The notes beneath the pieces were generated by a model. It did not search any database. It was not told the DNA's origin and worked only from the letters and a program-made list of their open reading frames with translations. Made by a program: the position numbers and the translations under genes. Below are positions 1 to 6,185 of a DNA stretch of 6,773 bases, one piece after another (the first letter of the stretch is position 1; each line of letters begins with the position of its first letter). This DNA comes from JBHIDJ01 sp046760105 (lineage in GTDB: Bacteria > Pseudomonadota > Gammaproteobacteria > Acidiferrobacterales > SPGG2), in NCBI GenBank assembly GCA_046760105.1, contig JBHIDJ010000155.1, forward strand, positions 1 through 6,773. Reading direction: 5' to 3'.

Positions 1-924
1 GGTCACGTGCAGATATTCAACCAAGGACTCAAGAGCTACCGCGACCTGCCCTTGCGGATGGCTGAATTCGGCTCCTGCCATCGCAACGAGCACTCTGGCA
101 CTTTGCATGGCATCATGCGCGTACGGAGCTTTACCCAAGACGATGCCCACATCTTTTGTACGGAGGATCAGATTCAGCAAGAGGTGGCGGCGCTCATCGA
201 TCTAGTGTTTAAGTTCTACGCTGACTTTGGTTTTCGTGATGTGATCATCAAGCTGTCCACGCGTCCGGAGAAGCGGGTAGGCTCGGATCAGATCTGGGAT
301 AAGGCTGAGCACGCGCTCGAGCTCGCCTTGAACACCAAGGGGCTGGAGTGGGAGCTGGAACCGGGGGAAGGGGCGTTTTACGGCCCCAAGGTCGATTTTT
401 CGCTGAAAGATAGCCTCGACCGCGTATGGCAATGCGGGACGATTCAGGTCGATTTTGCCATGCCCGGCCGGCTCGGGGCGTATTACATTGCCGAGGACGG
501 GAGCAAACAGGTACCGGTGATGCTACACCGGGCGATTCTGGGGACGTTGGAGCGGTTCATAGGTATTTTGATCGAAGCGTACGCAGGTGCCTTTCCAACC
601 TGGCTGGCGCCGGTACAGGCGGTTGTACTCACCATCACCGACAAACAGGTAGCCCACGCCAGGGAAGTGGAAAAAAGCTTAAAAAAAGCTAACTTACGTG
701 CCCATGTTGACTTGAGAAACGAGAAAATCGGTTTTAAAATCAGAGAACATACGCTACAACGCGTCCCTTACCTCCTGGTTGTTGGAAAGCGGGAGGCGCA
801 AGATGGAACGGTAGCCGTGCGCACGCGTAAGGGTGAGGACTTGGGGCCGATGACGGTCGAGGCGTTTGCCGACAAGCTCACCCGGGAGATCGCGAGCCGC
901 GGCGTTAATGTTTTGGAGGACTGA
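1..924 (+). CDS. thrS: Threonyl-tRNA synthetase, 3' portion (partial)
   Basis: Cytoplasmic class II synthetase that charges tRNA-Thr with threonine. The reading frame is open from base 1 (Gly-His-Val-Gln...) and ends at TGA 922-924, giving 307 residues. They line up with E. coli ThrRS residues 336-642 with no net length change, so the gene begins upstream of the window. Visible parts are motif 2 with SCHRNE (the arginine matches E. coli R363), the DDAHIFC zinc histidine (matches H385), the VMLHRAILG zinc histidine (matches H511), motif 3 LGTLERFIG, and the C-terminal anticodon-binding domain from about residue 200 (FPTWLAPVQ onward, with DLRNEKIGFKIRE). The TGS and editing domains, motif 1 and the third zinc ligand (Cys of NCPGHV) lie outside. 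The GTG at base 7 is an internal valine, not a start. The 3' end contains a promoter candidate and the Shine-Dalgarno of infC. Confidence 0.97.
   Translation, partial: GHVQIFNQGLKSYRDLPLRMAEFGSCHRNEHSGTLHGIMRVRSFTQDDAHIFCTEDQIQQEVAALIDLVFKFYADFGFRDVIIKLSTRPEKRVGSDQIWDKAEHALELALNTKGLEWELEPGEGAFYGPKVDFSLKDSLDRVWQCGTIQVDFAMPGRLGAYYIAEDGSKQVPVMLHRAILGTLERFIGILIEAYAGAFPTWLAPVQAVVLTITDKQVAHAREVEKSLKKANLRAHVDLRNEKIGFKIREHTLQRVPYLLVVGKREAQDGTVAVRTRKGEDLGPMTVEAFADKLTREIASRGVNVLED
712..740 (+). promoter_or_regulatory. Candidate sigma70 promoter inside thrS, upstream of infC
   Basis: TTGAGA at 712-717 and TAAAAT at 735-740 each match the sigma70 consensus at five of six bases and are separated by exactly 17 bp. 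A-tracts at 671-687 lie upstream, roughly where an UP element would contact the polymerase alpha subunit. Transcription would begin near 747, about 180 nt before infC. In E. coli, infC is also served by promoters inside thrS, which supports the role by analogy. The caveat is that the bases also encode the conserved ThrRS stretch DLRNEKIGFKIRE, so part of the match could be coding coincidence. Confidence 0.45.
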
Positions 925-931
925 AACTATC
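915..931 (+). promoter_or_regulatory. Shine-Dalgarno and AUC start of infC
   Basis: GGAGGA at 915-920 lies 8 nt before ATC at 929-931. This is the best ribosome binding site in the window, and no ATG, GTG or TTG stands at the right distance in the infC frame. The nearest in-frame ATG (908) lies upstream of the Shine-Dalgarno. Placing the start at this ATC gives an IF3 of the usual length. The E. coli infC start is AUU, and IF3 discriminates against such codons as the basis of its own feedback control; AUC should behave alike. Confidence 0.85.
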
Positions 932-1456
932 GCGACAAAGAAAAAGGAGACACGCCTTAACGAGCAAATCACGGCGGCGGAAATCAGACTTATCGACGCC
1001 GAGGGTAACCAGGTAGGTGTAGTGCCGCGTGCCGAGGCCCTGGAGCGAGCCGAAGAGGTCGGCTTAGATCTAGTCGAAATTTCACCCAATGTGGCACCGC
1101 CAGTATGTCGCCTGATGGATTATGGCAAGTACCAATATCAGGCAAAAAAAACTAGACAGGCGGCGAAGAAAAAGCAAAAACAGATCCAGGTCAAGGAAGT
1201 CAAGTTTCGTCCAGGCACGGATGTCGGAGATTATCAGGTTAAACTGCGTAATCTCATACGGTTTCTAAAGAACGGTGATAAGGTAAAGGTCACGCTGCGA
1301 TTCCGTGGTCGCGAGATGAGGCACCAGGAGCTGGGCCTCGAGTTGCTAAAGCGGGTCGAGCACGATCTGCAAGAGTATGGCACGGTAGAGCAACAGCCGA
1401 GCAAGGAAGGCCGACAAATCGTGATGGTCATCAACCCCAAGGTCACTCGTGGTTGA
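929..1456 (+). CDS. infC: Translation initiation factor IF-3
   Basis: Binds the 30S subunit, blocks 50S joining and checks the initiator tRNA and start codon. The product is 175 residues (E. coli 180). The N-terminal domain runs from about residue 9 to 70 and contains RLNEQI, DLVEISP, PPVCRLMDYGK. A lysine/glutamine-rich helical linker follows (about 72-90, KKKQKQ). The C-terminal domain is about 87-172, with VKEVKFRPGTDVGDYQVKL and the family signature GDKVKVTLRFRGREM. The start is taken as ATC 929 because GGAGGA lies 8 nt before it and the protein begins where IF3 homologues begin; an upstream in-frame ATG at 908 has no binding site. The gene starts 4 nt after the thrS stop, so translation may be coupled. 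The rare start implies autoregulation by IF3 itself, as known in E. coli. Stop TGA 1454-1456. Confidence 0.96.
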   Translation: MATKKKETRLNEQITAAEIRLIDAEGNQVGVVPRAEALERAEEVGLDLVEISPNVAPPVCRLMDYGKYQYQAKKTRQAAKKKQKQIQVKEVKFRPGTDVGDYQVKLRNLIRFLKNGDKVKVTLRFRGREMRHQELGLELLKRVEHDLQEYGTVEQQPSKEGRQIVMVINPKVTRG

Positions 1457-1484
1457 CCGTAAGCTCTGAAACGGCTTGAGAAAC

Positions 1485-1499
1485 GGAGTAAACAGATTG
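1485..1499 (+). promoter_or_regulatory. Shine-Dalgarno and UUG start of rpmI
   Basis: GGAG at 1485-1488 lies 8 nt before TTG at 1497-1499. No ATG or GTG exists near the expected L35 N-terminus. An in-frame TTG at 1476 would add seven residues absent from the family and lies upstream of this binding site, so 1497 is chosen. Confidence 0.8.
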
Positions 1500-1694
1500 C
1501 CAAAACTAAAGACAAATCGTGGTGCTGCCAAGCGCTTTAAGAAAACAGCACGTGGTAAATTCAAGCGTCGGCATTCGCACCTGCGCCACATTCTGACCAA
1601 AAAAAGCCGCAAGCGTAAGCGACACCTTGGCGAAGGTGCGTTGATTCACCAGGCGGATGTTGTTCTGGTCAAGCGCATGTTGCCTTATGCTTGA
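1497..1694 (+). CDS. rpmI: 50S ribosomal protein L35 (bL35)
   Basis: Small basic protein of the large ribosomal subunit. With the TTG start at 1497 it has 65 residues, the same as E. coli L35, beginning (M)PKLKTNRGAAKRFKKT and ending in the conserved LPYA. The hallmark LRHILTKKSRKRKRHL lies in the middle. The start is set by GGAG 8 nt upstream and by family length. The gene sits 40 nt after infC and 22 nt before rplT, the usual order. In E. coli, L20 represses rpmI and rplT by binding the mRNA before rpmI; I cannot recognise that RNA structure by eye here. A UUG start probably lowers its initiation rate. Stop TGA 1692-1694. Confidence 0.95.
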   Translation: MPKLKTNRGAAKRFKKTARGKFKRRHSHLRHILTKKSRKRKRHLGEGALIHQADVVLVKRMLPYA

Positions 1695-1716
1695 TGCTTG
1701 AAGGACGGGAGCCGCA

Positions 1717-2076
1717 ATGCCAAGAGTAAGGCGTGGCGTCACAGCCAGAGCGAAGCACAAAAAGGTGCTTGCACGCGCCAAAGGATACTATGGTGCGCGT
1801 AGGAAGGTGTTTCGTGTCGCCAACCAGGCAGTGAATAGGGCAGAGCAGTACGCCTACCGCGACCGGCGCCAGCGCAAGCGCGATTTTCGCGGACTGTGGA
1901 TTGTGCGTATCAACGCAGCCGCCCGCGAGTGTGGCTTAAGCTATAGTCGCTTGATGGACGGCCTTAAGAAGGCCTCGATCGATATCGACCGTAAGATGCT
2001 CGCGGATATGGCGGTGCATGACAAGCAGGCATTTTTTGCGCTAGCGGACAAGGCAAGGCAAAGTCTTTCCCTGTAG
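1717..2076 (+). CDS. rplT: 50S ribosomal protein L20 (bL20)
   Basis: Early-binding 23S rRNA protein needed for large-subunit assembly, and in E. coli the autogenous repressor of rpmI-rplT. It has 119 residues (E. coli 118). The basic N-terminal extension MPRVRRGVTARAKHKK and the blocks AKGYYGARRKVFRVA, QYAYRDRRQRKRDFR, LWIVRINAAARECG and GLKKASIDIDRKMLADMA are all present. The ATG start at 1717 has GGGAG (1707-1711) 5 nt upstream and AAGGA (1701-1705) further up. The last codons contain CTTTCCCT (2065-2072), which repeats part of the 3' arm of the downstream terminator and could pair with its 5' arm. Stop TAG 2074-2076. Confidence 0.97.
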   Translation: MPRVRRGVTARAKHKKVLARAKGYYGARRKVFRVANQAVNRAEQYAYRDRRQRKRDFRGLWIVRINAAARECGLSYSRLMDGLKKASIDIDRKMLADMAVHDKQAFFALADKARQSLSL

Positions 2077-2109
2077 AGCCCGTAATACAGACTAGTAATA
2101 AAGGGAAAG
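2065..2109 (+). promoter_or_regulatory. Possible anti-terminator pairing with the end of rplT
   Basis: CTTTCCCT (2065-2072), inside the last sense codons of rplT, is the exact complement of AGGGAAAG (2102-2109) in the 5' arm of the terminator. This 8-bp pairing and the terminator hairpin exclude each other. A ribosome finishing rplT would cover the upstream segment and favour termination. The idea is inferred from complementarity only; such low-complexity 8-mers may match by chance. Confidence 0.25.
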
Positions 2110-2135
2110 GCATATATCGCCTTTCCCTTTTTATT
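2100..2135 (+). terminator. Intrinsic terminator or attenuator between rplT and pheS
   Basis: A 12-bp perfect stem (2100-2111 with 2119-2130) closes a 7-nt loop (ATATATC) and runs into TTTTTATT. The stem is AAAGGGAAAGGC against its complement. It lies 23 nt after the rplT stop and about 105 nt before pheS. In E. coli the same gap holds the pheM leader peptide and attenuator. Here I find no Phe-rich reading frame before the hairpin. Either it ends most ribosomal-protein transcripts, or it acts as an attenuator with another sensing signal. The rest of the gap (2136-2241) shows no convincing promoter. Confidence 0.9.
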
Positions 2136-2241
2136 GGGCGCTATTAAAAACGGATAACGAGAATCATCCTTGTGCGTTGTGACGACCCGCCCCTCCCAAC
2201 GACAGCGACTGCAGAAGCGGCGTAGCAGCATGAATTGAGCT

Positions 2242-3285
2242 ATGGTTATTTCACCAGATTCGGTGCAAGCGGGATTGACACGCTTGCTTGACGAGGCGGC
2301 AGACGCTATCGCTAGCGCCGATAGCGCAGCAACGGTAGAAGCGCTGCGCGTAAAGTACCTGGGCAAGAAGGGGGTGCTAACCCAGCAGTTAAAACAGCTC
2401 GGCACGCTGCCACCAGAGGAACGTCCCCGTGTGGGCAAGTGGGTCAATGACGCCAAACAGGCGGTAGAAGAAAAGGTGAATGCACGCAAGCAGGCACTTG
2501 AAAGTGCTGCCCGTGCTCAACAGCTTACCCGAGAAACTCTGGATATCACCCTCGCGGGGAGGGGCATGAATGTGGGGGGCCTCCATCCTATCACCCGCAC
2601 CTTACAGCGGTTGGAGGACATTCTTGTGCGCATGGGATTTGATATCGCCGATGGACCCGAAATCGAAGACGACTACCACAACTTCGAAGCGCTCAACATC
2701 CCCGAGAATCATCCCGCACGAGCGATGCAAGACACCTTCTATTTCGACGAGCACACGCTGCTGCGCACGCATACCTCGCCAGTGCAGATTCGCTACATGA
2801 AGGAGCACAAACCGCCACTGCGGATCATCGCTTCGGGACGGGTCTACCGCTGTGACTCCCCGGACATGACACACACACCCATGTTTCACCAAACGGAAGG
2901 TCTCATGGTGGATGAGGACGTGAGCTTTGCGGACCTAAAAGGTGTGCTTACGAGTTTTCTCGAACAGTACTTCGAGCGCCACCTCGCCGTGCGCTTCCGC
3001 CCTTCTTTCTTCCCGTTTACGGAGCCGTCGGCGGAGGTGGATATCAGCTGTGTGATGTGCGCCGGCAAGGGTTGTCGCGTGTGCAACCAAACGGGCTGGT
3101 TGGAAATCCTCGGTTGCGGGATGGTGCACCCGGAGGTCTTTCGGCATGTCAACATCGACAGCGAGCTATACACCGGATTTGCCTTTGGTCTAGGCATCGA
3201 ACGCCTAGCAATGCTGCGCTATCGAATGGACGATATGCGGTTGTTTTTTGAAAACGATCTGCGGTTTTTGCGGCAATTCAACTAA
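2242..3285 (+). CDS. pheS: Phenylalanyl-tRNA synthetase alpha subunit
   Basis: Catalytic subunit of the cytoplasmic alpha2-beta2 PheRS that charges tRNA-Phe. It has 347 residues (E. coli 327). An N-terminal coiled-coil tRNA-binding arm covers about residues 1-100 (YLGKKG, LPPEERP). The class II catalytic core follows, with HPITRTL (motif 1 region, about 115), NFEALNIPENHPAR, motif 2 around GRVYRCD and FHQTEG (199-220), FRPSFFPFTEPSAEVD in the Phe pocket (252-267), GCGMVHPEV (291-299) and motif 3 GFAFGLGIERLAML (312-325). Cys270, 273, 278 and 281 form a C-x2-C-x4-C-x2-C cluster also found in Pseudomonas PheS but not in E. coli. ATG 2242 is used, although a clear Shine-Dalgarno is missing. GTG at 2263 would give a length nearer the family norm. 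An in-frame TGA (2236-2238) limits extension upstream. Stop TAA 3283-3285. Confidence 0.97.
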   Translation: MVISPDSVQAGLTRLLDEAADAIASADSAATVEALRVKYLGKKGVLTQQLKQLGTLPPEERPRVGKWVNDAKQAVEEKVNARKQALESAARAQQLTRETLDITLAGRGMNVGGLHPITRTLQRLEDILVRMGFDIADGPEIEDDYHNFEALNIPENHPARAMQDTFYFDEHTLLRTHTSPVQIRYMKEHKPPLRIIASGRVYRCDSPDMTHTPMFHQTEGLMVDEDVSFADLKGVLTSFLEQYFERHLAVRFRPSFFPFTEPSAEVDISCVMCAGKGCRVCNQTGWLEILGCGMVHPEVFRHVNIDSELYTGFAFGLGIERLAMLRYRMDDMRLFFENDLRFLRQFN

Positions 3286-3293
3286 AACATCTA

Positions 3294-3397
3294 ACGCAGA
3301 GACGCTAAGGCGCAAAGGGGAATCACATTGATACGAGGATGTGGAGAGAAATTTCAGAGAATCTTTGCGTTGCTTTGCGTCCTCTGCGCCTTTGCGT
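3294..3397. repeat. Palindromic array of 8-base units between pheS and pheT
   Basis: The left arm holds three contiguous octamers of type RCGCARAG (3294-3301, 3302-3309, 3310-3317). The right arm holds four octamers in the opposite orientation (3363-3370, 3373-3380, 3382-3389, 3390-3397), with one or two extra bases between some of them. A 45-bp non-repetitive centre (3318-3362) separates the arms, which could fold into a long imperfect hairpin in RNA. I recognise the sequence as a widespread intergenic repeat type (ACGCAGAG/GCGCAAAG) seen in many unrelated bacteria. No transposase or flanking duplication is visible. It fills most of the 130-nt gap between two genes that normally lie close together. 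Confidence 0.85.
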
Positions 3398-3415
3398 TGA
3401 GTTTTTAGCTGGATC

Positions 3416-5815
3416 ATGAGAATAAGCGAGAAATGGTTGCGTGAATGGGTGTCGCCCAAGCTCGACACCCAAGCACTTGCCGAACGGCTGACGCTGGCCG
3501 GGCTCGAAGTGAGCGGTCTTGAACCGGCAGGGCCTGACCTTAAGGGGGTGGTCGTAGGCGAAGTGCGCTCGGTCGCGTCGCTCGCCCAAGCTGAGCGCCT
3601 AAAGCTCTGTACCGTAGACATAGGTAAACCGTTCAGGGGGAAGAAGCGAATCCTGGATATTGTCTGTGGTGCGCCAAACGTTGTCGTCGGCATGAAGGCT
3701 CCCGTCGCCCTACCCGGCATAACCCTGCCAGACGGTGTGACCGTTAAAGAGGTGGAAATCCGCGGAACGCCATCGGCCGGGATGTTGTGTTCTGCCGCGG
3801 AGCTCGGCCTGGCCGAGTCAGCCGAAGGCCTCTTGGTGCTGGATCCGGCTGCACCCACAGGTCAGCCCGTTGCCGACTACTTAGCGCTCGATGACACCGT
3901 CATAGATATCGAACTGACACCCAATCGCGGGGATTGCTTGAGCGTGGCCGGTGTCGCACGCGAGGTTGTCGCGCTCACCGGGGCACGACTCAAGGGGCCT
4001 GTTATCAAGAATGTGCCGGCCAAGAGCAAACGCCGATTCAAAATCAGACTACAGGCGCAGCGCGACTGCCCGCGGTATGTCGGGCGAGCTATCGAAGGCA
4101 TCGATCCCGGCGCCGTAACGCCGATCTGGATGATTGAGCGACTGCGCCGCAGCGGCGTGCGCAGTATCAGCCCCGTCGTCGATGTGACCAACTACGTGAT
4201 GCTCGAGCTCGGACAACCGATGCATGCCTTCGACTTGGGTAAGCTCAATGGGAGTATCCGCGTTCGGCACGCCAGGGAAAATGAGACACTCATGTTACTC
4301 GACGGCACTGCGTCAAAATTTCGGAGTGGAACCCTATTGATCGCGGATGACAAAGGCCCGATCGCCTTGGCCGGTATCATGGGAGGGCTGGACTCGGCCG
4401 TTGGTGAAAGCACGCGCGATCTGTTTCTGGAGAGTGCGTACTTTCACCCTGAGACCATTGCGGGCCACGCTCGCAGTCTCGGCTTACAGACCGAGTCGTC
4501 GTATCGCTTCGAGCGCGGTGTCGATCCCGAGTTGCAACGTAAAGCCATCGAGCGCGCCACCACGTTGCTGCTCGACATCGGCGGGGGTCGACCAGGCCCA
4601 GTAATAGACGAAAAGGTGCAGCGCTATCTGCCGAAACGCCCTAACGTGGGTTTGCGGAAGCACAAAATTCAGCAGCTACTTGGTCTGACGTTATCTGCCT
4701 CGAGAACAGAGACGATCTTGAGGCGACTGGGGATGCGCGTTCACAAGGCGGCGACGGGGTGGCGGGTGACGCCACCCTCTTATCGCTTCGATATCCAACG
4801 AGAGGTGGACCTTGTCGAGGAGCTTGTCCGCATCCATGGTTACGAAAACCTGCCGAGCAAGACCCCCCGAATCGCGATGGACAGCGAACTCACATCGGAA
4901 AGCGAGATCCCACACGAACGCTTCAAGCAGGTGCTAGTGGATCGTGATTACCAGGAGGTCATCACCTACAGCTTTGTCGACCCGAACCTGCAGTCACTCA
5001 TTGAGCCTGCGCTTGAACCCCTAAGGCTGGCAAATCCCCTTAGTGCGGACATGGCTGCTATGCGCGTTTCGCTATGGCCGGCATTGCTACAAGCGATCGT
5101 TTACAACAAGAACCGGCAGCAGGAGCGAGTACGGCTGTTCGAACTGGGGCGCTGCTTCATTCGCCGTGGCAGAGACATCGCCCAGGAAAGGCTGCTGGGA
5201 GGCGCGGTGACAGGTCTTGCGCTCCCGGAACAATGGGGTGTGAACCCCAGTCGGGGGGTAGACTTCTACGATCTTAAAGGAGACGTGGAGGCTCTCATGC
5301 AAATAACAGGCCGGAGACCGGAATTCTCTTTCAAGGAAGGACAACATCCCGCCCTGCATCCGGGACAGGCAGCTGAGATCATCTGCAACGGCACGAGCGT
5401 AGGATGGCTCGGAGCCCTTCATCCCGGTTTTCAGGCCAAAGTGGGTCTCGATACCCCCGTTTTGGTGTTCGAACTCCAAATTTCGGCCCTAAAGCAGCGA
5501 AAAATTCCCCAATTTGGCGAGGTTTCGAAGTATCCAGCTATTCGGCGCGACTTGGCCGTAGTCGTCGATGAGGAGACACCGGCCCAGGCTGTACTCGACG
5601 CCACCGCTCGTGCCGCCGGTGAGCTGCTCGTCGACTTACAGCTCTTTGACGAATATCGCGGCGAAGGCATTGATTCCGGACGAAAAAGTTTGGCTCTGGG
5701 CTTGACCTTGCAGGACTCTTCGCGCACGCTTAAGGAGGAGGTGGTTGAATCAGTGATGCAGCATGTTATCAGTTCTCTCCAGTCGGGTCTGGGGGCCCAA
5801 CTCAGAAGAAAGTAG
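3416..5815 (+). CDS. pheT: Phenylalanyl-tRNA synthetase beta subunit
   Basis: Structural, tRNA-binding and editing subunit of PheRS; it hydrolyses mischarged Tyr-tRNA-Phe. It has 799 residues (E. coli 795). The order is: N-terminal SEKWLREWV and AGLEVSGLEP; an EMAP-like tRNA-binding domain about 42-150 (GVVVGEV, CGAPNV, GMLCSAAELGL); the B3/B4 editing domain about 215-390, with VTNYVMLELGQPMHAFD (His270 probably matches the E. coli editing-site histidine) and YRFERGVDP; the B5 domain about 403-475; a catalytic-like but inactive core about 480-700; and a C-terminal anticodon-binding FDX-ACB domain about 704-799 (KYPAIRRDLAVVVDE). ATG 3416 is fixed by the family N-terminus, but no good Shine-Dalgarno precedes it: the bases before it belong to, or lie just after, the repeat element. 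Co-transcription with pheS is expected. Stop TAG 5813-5815. Confidence 0.97.
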   Translation: MRISEKWLREWVSPKLDTQALAERLTLAGLEVSGLEPAGPDLKGVVVGEVRSVASLAQAERLKLCTVDIGKPFRGKKRILDIVCGAPNVVVGMKAPVALPGITLPDGVTVKEVEIRGTPSAGMLCSAAELGLAESAEGLLVLDPAAPTGQPVADYLALDDTVIDIELTPNRGDCLSVAGVAREVVALTGARLKGPVIKNVPAKSKRRFKIRLQAQRDCPRYVGRAIEGIDPGAVTPIWMIERLRRSGVRSISPVVDVTNYVMLELGQPMHAFDLGKLNGSIRVRHARENETLMLLDGTASKFRSGTLLIADDKGPIALAGIMGGLDSAVGESTRDLFLESAYFHPETIAGHARSLGLQTESSYRFERGVDPELQRKAIERATTLLLDIGGGRPGPVIDEKVQRYLPKRPNVGLRKHKIQQLLGLTLSASRTETILRRLGMRVHKAATGWRVTPPSYRFDIQREVDLVEELVRIHGYENLPSKTPRIAMDSELTSESEIPHERFKQVLVDRDYQEVITYSFVDPNLQSLIEPALEPLRLANPLSADMAAMRVSLWPALLQAIVYNKNRQQERVRLFELGRCFIRRGRDIAQERLLGGAVTGLALPEQWGVNPSRGVDFYDLKGDVEALMQITGRRPEFSFKEGQHPALHPGQAAEIICNGTSVGWLGALHPGFQAKVGLDTPVLVFELQISALKQRKIPQFGEVSKYPAIRRDLAVVVDEETPAQAVLDATARAAGELLVDLQLFDEYRGEGIDSGRKSLALGLTLQDSSRTLKEEVVESVMQHVISSLQSGLGAQLRRK

Positions 5816-5843
5816 CGGAAAACAAGGAAAAAGGAAGCGAACG

Positions 5844-6185
5844 ATGGCATTGACGAAAGCGGATTTGGCCGAGTGCTTATTTAATGAGCTCGGCTTGAAC
5901 AAGCGCGAGGCGAAGGAGTTCGTCGAGCTGTTCTTTGAGCGGATCCGCGCGGCATTAGCGGAGGGTGAGCAGGTGAAGATTTCCGGTTTTGGGAACTTTG
6001 GCGTACGCCACAAGAGCCCGCGACCGGGACGTAATCCTAAGACGGGAGAGGAAATCCCCATCTCCGCTCGACGCGTGGTCACTTTCCGTGCTAGTCACAA
6101 ACTGAAGGAGCGGGTCGAGCAGAATGCGGCGCTACGTACCAAGATGAAGGAACGAGCTAAGCTGAATGCTGGATCCGGCGGATAA
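5844..6185 (+). CDS. ihfA: Integration host factor alpha subunit
   Basis: Partner of IHF-beta in the nucleoid heterodimer that bends DNA sharply at specific sites, acting in transcription, replication and recombination. ATG 5844 is chosen because AAGGA (5831-5835) lies 8 nt upstream and the product then begins MALTKADLAECLF, like E. coli IHF-alpha MALTKAEMSEYLF. An upstream in-frame ATG inside pheT (5763) is not needed. The product has 113 residues (E. coli 99). The DNA-binding beta arm carries RPGRNPKTGEEIPI with the intercalating proline at 65, after GFGNF (48-52), and is followed by RRVVTFR. The tail from about residue 94 is longer than in E. coli and rich in Lys/Arg, ending NAGSGG. It lies 28 nt after pheT, as in E. 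coli. Its last 20 nt overlap the next gene. Stop TAA 6183-6185. Confidence 0.95.
   Translation: MALTKADLAECLFNELGLNKREAKEFVELFFERIRAALAEGEQVKISGFGNFGVRHKSPRPGRNPKTGEEIPISARRVVTFRASHKLKERVEQNAALRTKMKERAKLNAGSGG

Noticed and set aside
671..695. AGCTT/AAGCT hairpin with A/T runs as a minus-strand terminator in thrS
   Set aside because: The stem is only five A/T-rich pairs and there is no minus-strand gene for it to end.
908..928. ATG at 908 as the infC start
   Set aside because: It lies upstream of the GGAGGA, has no binding site of its own and would add residues (MFWRTET) not typical of IF3.
2170..2238. Short frame before pheS as a pheM-like leader peptide
   Set aside because: It would need a TTG or GTG start without a ribosome binding site, contains no phenylalanine codons and lies after, not before, the terminator hairpin.
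1941..2489. Minus-strand 182-codon open frame across rplT, the terminator and pheS
   Set aside because: It runs antisense through two well-supported genes and a terminator, has a low-complexity Ser/Arg-rich product and resembles no family I know.
3205..3858. Minus-strand 217-codon open frame across the pheS-pheT gap
   Set aside because: It is antisense to pheS and pheT. Its middle part (KTQRKGAEDAKQR) is just a translation of the octamer repeat, a common source of false gene calls.
5745..5772. TTGAAT-16 bp-TATCAG as an ihfA promoter at the end of pheT
   Set aside because: Each hexamer matches consensus at only four of six bases. E. coli does have an ihfA promoter inside pheT, so it remains possible but is not supported enough.
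5690..5843. IHF-binding site upstream of ihfA for autoregulation
   Set aside because: I looked for WATCAANNNNTTR on the + strand near the end of pheT and found only partial matches.
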